NCBI GenBank assembly: GCA_014055525.1
Contig: WIAH01000002.1
Span: forward strand, 124,001-188,000
Direction: 5' to 3'
Source: Nitrospira sp. CR1.3
GTDB taxonomy: Bacteria; Nitrospirota; Nitrospiria; Nitrospirales; Nitrospiraceae
DNA: 64,000 nt
The notes under the pieces: generated by a model
What the model was told of the DNA's origin: nothing
Database searches by the model: none
What the model saw: the letters and a program-made list of their open reading frames with translations, nothing else
Shown: positions 1 through 9,021 of the stretch, one piece after another
How the letters are laid out: every line of letters starts with the position of its first letter
Position numbering within the stretch: the first letter of the stretch is position 1
Program-made: the position numbers and the translations under genes

Positions 1-225
1 TTTCACCACATCGCCGTCTTTCACCGAACTATCCTCGGTGCTCACCTTTTTATTGACCGTGATCAGCACTTCCCGCCTCGCCATAAAGTCCAGCAATGCC
101 CCGAGTTCTTTCGGATGGGCCTCAACAAGTTTCTTCACCGTCGTGGGGGCAGCCGACTCGACTTCGATTTCGTGCTCACCGACCGCGTCGCGCAGCGTCA
201 CTCCGAAGATAAGTACCTTAACCAT
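1..225 (-). CDS. MoaD/ThiS-like ubiquitin-fold protein (partial, 3' end outside window)
   Basis: The 75 visible codons begin MVKVLIFGVTLRDAVGEHEI and continue to a DGDVVK motif at the window edge. This is the beta-grasp layout of small sulfur carriers, which normally end a few residues later in a Gly-Gly tail that lies outside this window. In such proteins the tail is adenylated and thiocarboxylated to donate sulfur to molybdopterin, thiazole or other acceptors. It follows a diheme cytochrome and an Fe-S flavoprotein on the same strand. A separate MoaD domain is fused to MoaE at 58.5-59.2 kb, so this copy may serve another pathway. The acceptor cannot be told from the sequence. Confidence 0.7.
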   Translation of the reverse strand, partial: MVKVLIFGVTLRDAVGEHEIEVESAAPTTVKKLVEAHPKELGALLDFMARREVLITVNKKVSTEDSSVKDGDVVK

Positions 226-258
226 TGGCACCTCTGGCAGCCAGGTTGATTTGGTTCG

Positions 259-501
259 TCATCCGTTCGATCGCCCGTGACAACGGAAGCAATCCTGTCG
301 TTTGGGATGCCGCGCTGGAACGGGCCTGCTCCCTTCGGCCCGGTGGCATTGCAGACAGTCCTTTTCCACCTTGAGCGATTGGTGCTCCACGTTCTTGGGA
401 ATGAGGGGGTTCCGGTCTTTGGGAGCGGGAAGCATCGACACCGCCGCGACGACGGCCAAGGCCCCGGCCACGAAGATCCAATCCACTTTGCGAAAGGTCA
501 T
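259..501 (-). CDS. Small membrane-anchored diheme c-type cytochrome
   Basis: An 80-residue protein with one N-terminal hydrophobic segment (about residues 8-26) and two CxxCH haem c motifs, CLQCH and CFRCH, near residues 49-77. The hydrophobic segment could be an uncleaved anchor or a signal peptide, so the haems would face the periplasm. Its ATG overlaps the TGA of the upstream oxidoreductase gene by four bases (ATGA), which points to translational coupling. A likely role is electron acceptor or relay for that flavoprotein; this is inferred from position only. It resembles short multihaem cytochromes such as the NapB/NrfB class in style but is too short to assign. Confidence 0.8.
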   Translation of the reverse strand: MTFRKVDWIFVAGALAVVAAVSMLPAPKDRNPLIPKNVEHQSLKVEKDCLQCHRAEGSRPVPARHPKRQDCFRCHGRSNG

Positions 502-3332
502 TGCTGTTCCCCGACGGGCTTTCCCTCAGCCGCGTCATAGGCTTCCTGAAGCAATTGTGCCACGTGTTTCACTTCAGCCATTTCCCTCAGGCCGGTACGC
601 AATTGAATCATGCAGGCGGGACAGCTCGTCGCCACCACCTCGGCTCCGGTCTGCATAACCGCGCTGCGTTTCCGCTCCACGATTTGCTGCGACGTGCCGA
701 AATCCTTGACCAGATAGGTGCCGGCTCCGCCGGCGCAGCGGTCGGCATCCGGCATCTCGACATAGTCGACACCGGGAAGTCCGGCCAGAACCGCACGTGG
801 CTCCTTCGTGACGCCGGCAGCGCGCAGATGACACGAAGAATGATACCCTACCTTGCGCGTTCCCGCCCCCGTGACCGCAGTTGCCGGTTTGACCGGCGAC
901 TGCGCCACAAATTCCGAGATGTGCCGGACCCGTCTTGCCATCGCTTCGGCCGCCTGCTGCTCCGGTTCACCTGCAAACAGCATCGGATAGTCCTTCAACA
1001 TCAAGGTACAGGAGGCGCATCCCGTCACGATGGCGTCATAACCGTCAAGGGATTGCAGATTCACCCGAGCGCCTTCTTTCGCGAGCGTCCGATGACCATA
1101 GGTTTCAATCGGCGTGCCGGAGCAGCGTTGAGGCGGCAAATCCGGTTCGACTCCATGTCTCCTTAATACGGAGATAACGGCGTCTCCCACTCCGTCGTCG
1201 AAGTAGTTCGCGGCACACCCGTGGAAGTAGGCGACCGGTGATCGGCGTGTTTGCTCCGGTTTCGGTATCAGCCCTGAATAACGATCACGCAGATGCCGCG
1301 TCGCCAGTCTGGGCATGACAATCTGCGGCGACAGTCTCGCAGTCTCGGCCAAACGTTTCATGATCGGTCTCGTCAGGAGATCCAACAGCCTACGAATGGG
1401 CGGGCAGTCCCAGAGGGGCTGAATTCTCGCTAATATCTTGAGGTATCTCGCAAATCTATCTGAGTGAGCGTGGAATCTAAATATGACTCCGGCCAACCTG
1501 TTCGGATTCTCTGCTCGACGATCCAGGATCAATTGCGAGACATCCACTCCGGCCGGGCAGGCCGTGCGACAGGACTTACAGTTGAGACAGGCCTCGACCA
1601 CCCGCTTCGAATTGAGGTAGCTGTAGTTCTTGTCCGTGACGATCTCGAACCAGCCGCGCGAGCTCATGTCCTCCGATCGAAAGACATCGTAGACCGGACA
1701 GACGGCGTTGCATTTGGCGCAGGTGGCGCAGGATTTCGAGAGTCTCGTGTAGTCGATATGGTCGGTGAACGGTCGGTCGCTGATCTTCACGCCCGGATTG
1801 AGCACCCCGGTCGGATCGAAACTCCGCTTGATGCGGACAAACAGATCGTAGAGCTCCGGACCGAACATCTTCCGAACGAATTCGGCGCGCACCCGGCCGT
1901 CGCCGTGCTCGCCGCAGATCGACCCGCCGAATCGATCCAGGACCGTCTGGTGAATCTCATGATAGCCGCGCACCATCTTGTCGAAATCTTGCTCGTCGTT
2001 CACATTCAGCAGCGGCACGATGTGCGCATTGCCGTTTCCGATATGGCCGAAGATCGCGACCGGCACGCGCTGCCCCTGAAAGAACTCTTCGAGGTAGCGG
2101 ATCAATTCGCTGATGCGCTCGGCCCGCACCACAACGTCATCGACGTAATTGATCGGCTTCTTGCGCGCATCAAACCGATAGAGGGTCGGATACAGGGCCT
2201 TGCGGGCCTTCCAGAGCTGGTCCCGCTGCTCCTGATCGTAGGCGATCACGATGTCGGAGGATAAGGGATAGCTCCGGCACAGAACCGCCATGCGCTCGGC
2301 CTGTGCGCGGAGATCCGCGCGATCGTCGTCAGCATCGAGTTCGGCCAACAACGTCGCCGCCGCATCGGCGGGAATGCCGTGTTTCGAGCGGCCGATGAGA
2401 TCGAGCGTATTGGCATCCATCACTTCTAGGGCGCTCGGCGAAAGCCCGAGCAACTTCGGTACGGCATCGCCGACGTCTTCCAGCCGCTTGAAATGAATCA
2501 GCGCCGTCAGGGTGGCGCGCGGCTTCTCGACCAATCTGATCATGGCTTCGCTGAAAACGCCCAGCGTCCCTTCACTCCCGACGAACAACTTCGGCAGATC
2601 GAACCGCCCTGCGGCCAATCCATCGGCCAGACCGAATAGGTTGTACCCGCAACTGTTCTTGCTGACGGCCGGACGGGCGCGAGCCAACAAGTCTCCATGC
2701 CAGCGAATCAGCGACCAGGCTTCTTGAACCGGGGCATGCGCCGCCAGTAGTCGCGACACCTGCGGGTCGTCGATCGCATAGTTCTTCGCATCCAGCCATT
2801 CGCCGGATTGGAGACAGACGCGGAGCGCCTGCACGTTGTCCTTTACCGAACCGTAGCGAAGGGTGTGGGGACCGGCCGAATTATTCGCCAACATCCCGCC
2901 GAGTTTGCACATGTCTCCGCTGGAGGGATCGGGACCGAAGAGCAACCCCTGACGCGCCACTTGCTTGTTCAGTTCAGCCAGCACGATCCCGGGCTGCACA
3001 CGAGCCCATCCCTCTTCCCGATTTACTTCAAGGACACGATGCATTCGGGAGACGTCTAGAATAATTCCCGATCCGATTGCGGACCCGGTGAGGTTCGTCC
3101 CGGCAGCCCGCGCAGTCAGCGGAATTCCCCGCGCCACTGCGTAACGGATCACCGCCTGGATATGGGATTCGGTTTCCACCAGAGCGACGGCCTGTGGTAT
3201 CATCCGGTACATGCTGGCGTCCACGGCATAGGCCGTCTTCGTGGCGTCGTCGTCTTTGACCAAGGATGCTCCCAAGAGGCGGCGCAGGTCCGCGGCAACG
3301 GCGCGGGATTTGTCGGGCAAGATCAACGGCAT
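498..3332 (-). CDS. FAD-linked oxidase fused to Fe-S (GlcF-like) subunit; 2-hydroxyacid dehydrogenase type
   Basis: About 944 residues. The N-terminal half is a VAO-type FAD-binding and C-terminal oxidase domain (GSEGTLGVFSE, FGHIGNGNAH and CGEHGDGRVR motifs). It is followed by two 4Fe-4S ferredoxin motifs (CATCAKCNAVCP, CLNCKSCRTACP) and a cysteine-rich tail related to GlcF/LutA. In the tail the usual CCG signatures read CSG and CAG, so each lacks its second cysteine. Fused proteins of this kind oxidise D-lactate, glycolate, 2-hydroxyglutarate or similar acids. The substrate is not evident here. Start chosen at the ATG of MPLILPDKS; an in-frame GTG 39 bases upstream (3371) is an alternative. 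Followed by a coupled diheme cytochrome. Confidence 0.85.
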   Translation of the reverse strand: MPLILPDKSRAVAADLRRLLGASLVKDDDATKTAYAVDASMYRMIPQAVALVETESHIQAVIRYAVARGIPLTARAAGTNLTGSAIGSGIILDVSRMHRVLEVNREEGWARVQPGIVLAELNKQVARQGLLFGPDPSSGDMCKLGGMLANNSAGPHTLRYGSVKDNVQALRVCLQSGEWLDAKNYAIDDPQVSRLLAAHAPVQEAWSLIRWHGDLLARARPAVSKNSCGYNLFGLADGLAAGRFDLPKLFVGSEGTLGVFSEAMIRLVEKPRATLTALIHFKRLEDVGDAVPKLLGLSPSALEVMDANTLDLIGRSKHGIPADAAATLLAELDADDDRADLRAQAERMAVLCRSYPLSSDIVIAYDQEQRDQLWKARKALYPTLYRFDARKKPINYVDDVVVRAERISELIRYLEEFFQGQRVPVAIFGHIGNGNAHIVPLLNVNDEQDFDKMVRGYHEIHQTVLDRFGGSICGEHGDGRVRAEFVRKMFGPELYDLFVRIKRSFDPTGVLNPGVKISDRPFTDHIDYTRLSKSCATCAKCNAVCPVYDVFRSEDMSSRGWFEIVTDKNYSYLNSKRVVEACLNCKSCRTACPAGVDVSQLILDRRAENPNRLAGVIFRFHAHSDRFARYLKILARIQPLWDCPPIRRLLDLLTRPIMKRLAETARLSPQIVMPRLATRHLRDRYSGLIPKPEQTRRSPVAYFHGCAANYFDDGVGDAVISVLRRHGVEPDLPPQRCSGTPIETYGHRTLAKEGARVNLQSLDGYDAIVTGCASCTLMLKDYPMLFAGEPEQQAAEAMARRVRHISEFVAQSPVKPATAVTGAGTRKVGYHSSCHLRAAGVTKEPRAVLAGLPGVDYVEMPDADRCAGGAGTYLVKDFGTSQQIVERKRSAVMQTGAEVVATSCPACMIQLRTGLREMAEVKHVAQLLQEAYDAAEGKPVGEQQ

Positions 3333-3420
3333 GGCCGCGCATTCTAGCAGGATGTTGAAAAAGACCGCCACTCTTACAGGCAGGTTCAGGCTGAAGGTTT
3401 AAGAAGGACGAGAGACGCCG

Positions 3421-4278
3421 ATGTCGATGCGCCGAACGTTGATCGGATGCTATCTGATAGCCGCGACCTTCCTGATCGCCCACACCATCAATGCGGTGAT
3501 CGCCGAGGCGCTGCTCGTCCCAATCGTTGCGACATCGCCTCAACCTATTGCCGCAGTCGATCAATCGACGAATCGTTCCGCAGTATCATTGGCCGACCAC
3601 GTCCGCACCAGCGGCTTGTTTCCCTTGCCGCCAGAGCCTATCGGGATGACCGGCGACGGAGGACTTGCGCCGGGCATGCCGCGCCAGCCGTTGAATCTCG
3701 CCTCGAAGATGAAGCTTCTCGGCGTAGTGATCGGCGAACGGGCCGGCGTATCGGCCATTGTCGAAATGCTCGCCAGCAAACAGCAGCTGTTCTTCCGCTT
3801 GCACGATCAAATCCCGGATATCGGGGAAGTTGCCGAGATCAGGCGGGAGGGCATCGTGGTTCGTCAGGGTCATCAGCAGGAATTGCTCGAGCTCATCGCG
3901 GCGACCGGCGAGGCGCCGGTCGCCGCGAGACCGGTGACGACCGCCGCCGCCGGAGCCCCGATCCGAAAAACACTCGACCGGCGCGAGGTCGAGCAGGCTA
4001 TCGGCGACCTGCCCAAATTGCTCTCCCAGGCTCGGGCGGTACCGGTCATGGTCAACGGCGCCATGAGCGGATTCCGGATGGACTACATCGCGCCGGCCAG
4101 TTTCTACGAAAAGATCGGCCTGCAGTACGGCGACGTGTTGAAGCAGGTCAACGGGGTGGAGATTCGCGATCCCGGCACCATGCTGACGCTCTTTCAGCAA
4201 CTGCGCAACGAGCGCACAGTCAGACTGGACGTCCTGCGCAATAATCAGCGCACGACCATGACGTACGACATCCGCTGA
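3421..4278 (+). CDS. gspC: Type II secretion system protein GspC-like
   Basis: A 285-residue inner-membrane protein with one N-terminal membrane segment (about residues 7-30), a GspC homology region (LLGVVIGERAG, about 98-108) and a C-terminal PDZ-like domain (about 205-285). In type II secretion, GspC bridges the inner-membrane platform to the outer-membrane secretin GspD. An AAGGACGAG ribosome site lies just upstream of the ATG. It heads the gsp operon, but the next gene is gspE rather than the usual gspD. The family is variable, so the assignment rests on architecture and context. Confidence 0.8.
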   Translation: MSMRRTLIGCYLIAATFLIAHTINAVIAEALLVPIVATSPQPIAAVDQSTNRSAVSLADHVRTSGLFPLPPEPIGMTGDGGLAPGMPRQPLNLASKMKLLGVVIGERAGVSAIVEMLASKQQLFFRLHDQIPDIGEVAEIRREGIVVRQGHQQELLELIAATGEAPVAARPVTTAAAGAPIRKTLDRREVEQAIGDLPKLLSQARAVPVMVNGAMSGFRMDYIAPASFYEKIGLQYGDVLKQVNGVEIRDPGTMLTLFQQLRNERTVRLDVLRNNQRTTMTYDIR

Positions 4279-4285
4279 ATCAGAA

Positions 4286-4346
4286 TGGTGCAAAGCCGGG
4301 TGGTTTCACTCGCCCACCCCGGCGCGCCGGGACGCGCGTTGCACCA
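4286..4346. other. Nested inverted repeats in the gspC-gspE gap
   Basis: TGGTGCAA (4286-4293) is matched by TTGCACCA (4339-4346), a perfect 8-bp outer pair. Inside, CCGGGTGG (4296-4303) pairs with CCACCCCGG (4314-4322) with one bulged base. The rest of the loop is very GC-rich. The structure begins 8 bases after the gspC stop and has no T-run, so it is not a textbook terminator. It could attenuate transcription or stabilise a processed mRNA end. The 178-bp gap is the longest in an otherwise tight operon. Confidence 0.45.
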
Positions 4347-4456
4347 GGTTTCGTTCTCGCCTCTTTATGCGTGAAGCGTTTTCCTCGAACGAAGAAGCCC
4401 CTCTTGCGAACGACGAGTGACGAGATACGAAGGACGCCTTATTGCTGTGAGGATGT

Positions 4457-6187
4457 GTGACACATTCTGAACCAGGCGGCCCACCGTTGTTAGGAAGCAT
4501 TCTTGAGGGGAAGTTCGGGCTTCCGGAAGCGAAGTTGCTCGAAGCGTTGAATCTCCAGCAAACGAAGGGCGGCCGCCTGGGGGAACTGCTGCTCCGTCTC
4601 CGCGCGATCGAAGAAGACCAGCTGCTGCAAGCGTTGGCGCAGCAGTTCGGAATGCCCTGGCTCCCCCACCTCGACGCCACTCAAATCGATCATGAATGGA
4701 TCAAGAAGGTGCCGATTCACTTTGCTCGGCGGTATCGCGTTCTTCCCATCAAGGCCGATGAAGGAGCCATCATGGTCGCCACCACCGACCCGATGGAAAC
4801 CGCCGCCCTCGACGACTTGCGGCTCCTGTTGGGGATGCCGGTCAAACCGGTGCTCACGAGCAGCCTCACTCTGATGGGATGCCTCAACCGCGTGTACGAT
4901 GAAATCGCCAGCCCGACCGGCGCGGAACAGGTCATGGAGGACATTGCGGCCAGTGAGAACCTCGATCAATTGGCCCACGCGCTCGATGAGCCGAAGGATC
5001 TCTTGGATGCCACCGACGAAGCGCCGATCATCCGCCTCGTTAATTCCGTCCTGTTTCAGGCAGCTCGGCAGCGGGCCAGCGACATTCACTTCGAATCGTT
5101 CGAGCGGGGCCTGGTCGTCCGCTACCGGATCGACGGCGTTCTGTATCCCGTGTTAACGCCTCCGAAACATCTGCAATCCAGTATTATCGCGCGCCTGAAG
5201 ATCATGGCCGGCTTGAACATCGCCGAGAAGCGGCTGCCGCAGGACGGCCGCTTCGCCATCCGTACGGCGGGCAAGGACATCGACCTTCGTGTGTCGGTCC
5301 TGCCGACCTCTCACGGAGAACGGGTCGTCCTGCGGTTGCTGGAAAAAGAAAACCGGCTGCTCAATCTTTCGGAAATGGGATTTTCGCCGGACCGCCTTCG
5401 CACGATTCAGCAGTTGATTCAGCTCACGCACGGCATTCTCCTTGTCACCGGGCCCACAGGCAGCGGGAAAACGACGACACTGTATGCGGCGCTGAGCGAG
5501 ATCAACGCGCCGGACAAGAACATCATTACGGTTGAAGATCCGGTGGAGTATCAGTTGCTGGGCATCGGACAGATGCAGGTCAATCCCAAGATCAATCTGA
5601 CCTTCGCCGCGGGGCTTCGATCCATTTTGCGCCAGGATCCCGACGTCATCATGATCGGAGAAATCCGGGACCGTGAAACGGCCGAGATCGCCATCCATGC
5701 GTCTCTCACGGGGCATCTCGTGTTCTCGACGCTCCATACCAACGACGCCGCCAGCGCCGCCACCCGCCTGATCGACATGGGCATCGAGCCGTTCCTCGTC
5801 GCCTCGTCCGTCGTCGCCGTGCTTGCCCAGCGCTTGATCAGGAAAATTTGTCCGGAGTGCAAGAAACCCTATCTGCCTGACGACGAAGAATTGATCCGGC
5901 TGGGGATCGTGCCGGGTAAGAACCGGCCGACGTTTTACCGTGGAGCAGGATGTCCGGCCTGTTCCCAGACCGGGTATCGCGGCCGGACCGGCATCCATGA
6001 ACTCATGGTCATGGACGACGACATCCGGCGTCTCATCGGCAGCAAGGCCGACGCCGCCGCCATCAAGCAGGCGGCCGTCTCGAAAGGGATGGTGCTGCTG
6101 AAGGAAGAGGCCGCAGAAAGAATCTTTCAAGGCATCACCACCACCGAAGAAGTGCTACGTATGACGCAGCAAGAAGTCGAAGTCTAG
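4457..6187 (+). CDS. gspE: Type II secretion ATPase GspE
   Basis: A 576-residue secretion ATPase. It has an N-terminal GspE/PilB domain (about 10-150), then the RecA-like core with Walker A GPTGSGKTT near residue 331, the Asp and His boxes (ASDIHFE, LVFSTLHTNDA), and a zinc-binding insert with CPEC near 464 and CPAC near 499. GspE hydrolyses ATP at the inner membrane to drive pseudopilus assembly. The start is a GTG because an in-frame TGA lies only three codons upstream. The GAGG just before it is close (about 3 bases), so a TTG at 4484 cannot be excluded. Confidence 0.95.
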   Translation: MTHSEPGGPPLLGSILEGKFGLPEAKLLEALNLQQTKGGRLGELLLRLRAIEEDQLLQALAQQFGMPWLPHLDATQIDHEWIKKVPIHFARRYRVLPIKADEGAIMVATTDPMETAALDDLRLLLGMPVKPVLTSSLTLMGCLNRVYDEIASPTGAEQVMEDIAASENLDQLAHALDEPKDLLDATDEAPIIRLVNSVLFQAARQRASDIHFESFERGLVVRYRIDGVLYPVLTPPKHLQSSIIARLKIMAGLNIAEKRLPQDGRFAIRTAGKDIDLRVSVLPTSHGERVVLRLLEKENRLLNLSEMGFSPDRLRTIQQLIQLTHGILLVTGPTGSGKTTTLYAALSEINAPDKNIITVEDPVEYQLLGIGQMQVNPKINLTFAAGLRSILRQDPDVIMIGEIRDRETAEIAIHASLTGHLVFSTLHTNDAASAATRLIDMGIEPFLVASSVVAVLAQRLIRKICPECKKPYLPDDEELIRLGIVPGKNRPTFYRGAGCPACSQTGYRGRTGIHELMVMDDDIRRLIGSKADAAAIKQAAVSKGMVLLKEEAAERIFQGITTTEEVLRMTQQEVEV

Positions 6188-6196
6188 TCGCTGGCC

Positions 6197-7438
6197 ATGC
6201 CGGTTTATCAATACAGAGGATATAAGACCGACGGCGGAACCGCGATTGGTATCATCGATGCCGAAAGCCCGAAAGTCGCCCGTCTCAAGCTGCGGAAGGA
6301 CGGCGTCTTTCCTACGGAGATGGCGGAACAGGGAAGCAGCGGTGATTTCGGGGCCGCGTCTCACGCCGGAACCGCGACGCCTTCCGCCGGCGGCCGCTCT
6401 TCCGCCCTGACCACCAACGATGTCGCCATGATGACACGGCAGCTGGCCACGCTGCTGGTGGCCGGGTTGCCGCTCGTCGACGCGCTCGGCGTGTTGCTCG
6501 ATCAAACCGACAGGAAAGCCGTCAAGAGCATTCTGGCCGACATCCGTGAAGAAATTCGCGGCGGTAAATCCTATAGCGTCGCGCTTGAACGCTATCCGCG
6601 TGAATTCTCCCAGATCTATGTCCACATGGTCAGAGCCGGCGAAGCAAGCGGCGCATTGGACCAGATCCTGTTCCGGCTGGCTGAGTTCCTGGAAAAACAG
6701 CTGGCGCTCAAGCACAAGGTCACGAACGCCATCCTCTACCCGGCGCTTATGCTGCTGGTGGGAGTCGTGGTGCTCTTTTTCCTCATGACATTTGTCGTAC
6801 CGAAGATCACGGCCGTCTTCGCCAACCTGAAGCAGGCGCTCCCCTGGCCGACCGTCGTCTTGATGACGCTCAGCCGGTGGTGCGCGGATTATTGGCCGGC
6901 TCTGGTCGGCGGGGCGCTTCTGCTCGTGTGGGCAATCCGCCGGAGCCTCAGGACGGAAACAGGGCGGACGACGGCCGATCGGCTGATTCTCAAACTGCCG
7001 TTGATCGGCGAAGTCGCGCGGATGGTGTCGATCTCGCGGCTGTCGAGCACCCTGGCGACAATGCTGGCGAGCGGCGTGCAACTGCTGGAAGCGATGGATG
7101 TGTCCAGGCGGGTGATGAACAACCGGATTCTCGAACAGGCGGTCGAGGAAGCGCGCCAGAACATCCGGGAAGGAGAAACCATCGCTGAGCCTCTGAAACG
7201 CAGCGGAGAATTCCCTTCGCTCGTGACCCATATGATCGCCGTGGGAGAGCGCAGCGGCGAGATGGAAGAGATGCTGCGGCGTATCGGCCAGATCTATGAT
7301 GGAGAAGTCGACCGCGTCATTACGCGATTTACTTCTCTACTGGAGCCGGTCATGATTCTGGTCATGGGTGTGCTCGTATTTTTCATCGTGGTCGCGATCC
7401 TGTTGCCGATATTCGAGATGGGTCAAATGGTGCGGTAA
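6197..7438 (+). CDS. gspF: Type II secretion inner-membrane platform protein GspF
   Basis: A 413-residue protein of normal family length with the duplicated GspF domain. Each repeat carries a helical bundle (MMTRQLATLLVAGLPLVDAL and a matching LSSTLATMLASGVQLLEA segment). There are three membrane segments: about 185-210, 230-255 and one at the extreme C terminus. It is the polytopic platform component that contacts GspE, GspL and the pseudopilins. It begins nine bases after the gspE stop codon, consistent with one transcript. Confidence 0.95.
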   Translation: MPVYQYRGYKTDGGTAIGIIDAESPKVARLKLRKDGVFPTEMAEQGSSGDFGAASHAGTATPSAGGRSSALTTNDVAMMTRQLATLLVAGLPLVDALGVLLDQTDRKAVKSILADIREEIRGGKSYSVALERYPREFSQIYVHMVRAGEASGALDQILFRLAEFLEKQLALKHKVTNAILYPALMLLVGVVVLFFLMTFVVPKITAVFANLKQALPWPTVVLMTLSRWCADYWPALVGGALLLVWAIRRSLRTETGRTTADRLILKLPLIGEVARMVSISRLSSTLATMLASGVQLLEAMDVSRRVMNNRILEQAVEEARQNIREGETIAEPLKRSGEFPSLVTHMIAVGERSGEMEEMLRRIGQIYDGEVDRVITRFTSLLEPVMILVMGVLVFFIVVAILLPIFEMGQMVR

Positions 7439-7487
7439 GGTGACGTGCGGACTGTTCTCTGATGGGCGATAGTGGAAGGGGGTACGC

Positions 7488-7991
7488 ATGACGATAGTGA
7501 ACCGGCTGAAATCTCGATTCCAGATTCCACCTCGGGCGGCGCGCATCGTACCTCGCGCCTTGCGCTCCAGCAGCGGTTTCACGTTCATCGAGATCATGGT
7601 CGTGGTGGCCATCCTGGCCATTCTTGCAGCCCTGGTCGTCCCGCGCATCATGGGACGAACGGACGATGCCAAGCGCACCGCGGCCAAGGTTCAGATCCGT
7701 AACCTCGAGGGAGCGCTGCAGCTGTATAAATTGGACAACGGCGTGTACCCCTCCACCGAGCAGGGTCTCAAAGCCCTGGTCGAAAAACCCTCCGTCGGCG
7801 TGATTCCGAAGAAATGGAAGATCGGCGGCTATATCCAGAAGCTACCCGACGATCCCTGGGGGAATCAGTACAAGTACCTCAGTCCCAGTCAACGGGGCGA
7901 CTACGAAATCATCTCGCTCGCGACGGACGGGGAAACAGGCGGAGAAGGCGTGAATGCGGACATCACAAACTGGAACCTGGACAAAGATTGA
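7488..7991 (+). CDS. gspG: Major pseudopilin GspG
   Basis: A 167-residue major pseudopilin. The prepilin peptidase site SSG/FTFIEIM precedes the hydrophobic helix. The family signature region around LYKLDNGVYPSTEQGL and the C-terminal calcium-site-type loop region (DPWGNQY, DITNW) are present. The predicted leader is about 30 residues, much longer than the usual 6-10. No closer in-frame ATG exists, and GAAGGGGG sits at a good distance from this ATG. The matching peptidase GspO/PilD is not in the window. Confidence 0.95.
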   Translation: MTIVNRLKSRFQIPPRAARIVPRALRSSSGFTFIEIMVVVAILAILAALVVPRIMGRTDDAKRTAAKVQIRNLEGALQLYKLDNGVYPSTEQGLKALVEKPSVGVIPKKWKIGGYIQKLPDDPWGNQYKYLSPSQRGDYEIISLATDGETGGEGVNADITNWNLDKD

Positions 7992-7998
7992 TCCGTCA

Positions 7999-8610
7999 AT
8001 GGCCATTGGTTACTCGTCATCGGTCTTACGGTCTTCACGGGGCTTCACCATCCTCGAGATCATCATCGTGCTGTTCCTGCTAGTCGGCCTGTTGACCATG
8101 GTTATCCCACGCATCGGGATCGGCGACAATCTTGCTTCGGTCGGGCGAAAGTGGATCGCCGCGCTGCGAGCCATCCAGGACATGGCGATTTCGACCCAGA
8201 AAATCGTACGCCTCTACATCGATCTCGACCGGGGCCAGTATTGGCCCATGATTCTCCAGGGCGGCGAAGAAAAAATTCCGGTCGACGCAACCTGGAGCAC
8301 ACCGGTGAGTCTGCCGGAATCCATTCGTATCGCCGATATGCAGGTGGGCCAGAAGAAAAGTAGTTCGGGCAAGACGGAATTATTTTTCTATCCGAACGGA
8401 AAAATCGACCCGAGCGTGATGCATCTCGTCGATGGAGACAACAACGTCATCGGCATCCAGGTCGAACCGGTCACGGCGAATATCAAGGTGAGCGACCAGC
8501 GCATCGAGCCGCCACGCCCCCGGGCCATACCGGAACGTATCCGCGCCCTCTTGCAGATTCAGCCAAGCACGCCCGGCCTGAAACCGATTTCGCCCTTCGG
8601 ACAACCCTAG
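7999..8610 (+). CDS. gspH: Minor pseudopilin GspH
   Basis: A 203-residue minor pseudopilin with an RG/FTILEIIIVLFLL prepilin site and N-terminal helix, followed by a GspH-type beta-rich domain. The ATG at 7999 (MAIGYSS) is preferred because it gives a leader of normal size and follows the gspG stop; a longer reading from 7954 would overlap gspG. The C-terminal tail is proline-rich (residues about 165-203). GspH belongs to the tip or shaft of the pseudopilus. Confidence 0.85.
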   Translation: MAIGYSSSVLRSSRGFTILEIIIVLFLLVGLLTMVIPRIGIGDNLASVGRKWIAALRAIQDMAISTQKIVRLYIDLDRGQYWPMILQGGEEKIPVDATWSTPVSLPESIRIADMQVGQKKSSSGKTELFFYPNGKIDPSVMHLVDGDNNVIGIQVEPVTANIKVSDQRIEPPRPRAIPERIRALLQIQPSTPGLKPISPFGQP

Positions 8611-8613
8611 GCC

Positions 8614-9021
8614 ATGGACGCGCGAGGGTTTACCCTTCTCGAAGTGCTCATTGCACTGGCCATCCTGGCCTTGGCGCTGCCGATTCTCCTCGGGCTGCGC
8701 AATTTCGATCTCGATCTGTATGCGCGCGCCAGCGACATCACCGCCGCCACCATACTGGCGCAGGAGAAACTGATGGAAACGGAAGTGAGTCCGGGCTTTC
8801 CCACGGGGGAAACCAGCGGCGACTTCCAGAACGCGCCGCCCGGCTCTCAGTCCACGTCGGGCTACCAGAATCGCGCGGAGAAGTATCGCTGGAAACGCCT
8901 GGTGACGACGACGCCTCTGCCGGCGGTCCGCGAAGTGAAGATCCAGGTCATCTGGCCGCAGGGAGCGACCGAGGAAATGGTCGAAGTCAGCACCTATGTC
9001 TTTTCGTCCAGCCCGTTCTGA
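8614..9021 (+). CDS. gspI: Minor pseudopilin GspI
   Basis: A 135-residue protein with a very short leader, MDARG/FTLLEVLIALAILAL, which is typical of GspI. It is followed by a short globular domain. GspI nucleates the pseudopilus tip complex with GspJ and GspK. It starts three bases after gspH and its last 26 bases overlap the start of gspJ. Length matches the family. Confidence 0.88.
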   Translation: MDARGFTLLEVLIALAILALALPILLGLRNFDLDLYARASDITAATILAQEKLMETEVSPGFPTGETSGDFQNAPPGSQSTSGYQNRAEKYRWKRLVTTTPLPAVREVKIQVIWPQGATEEMVEVSTYVFSSSPF

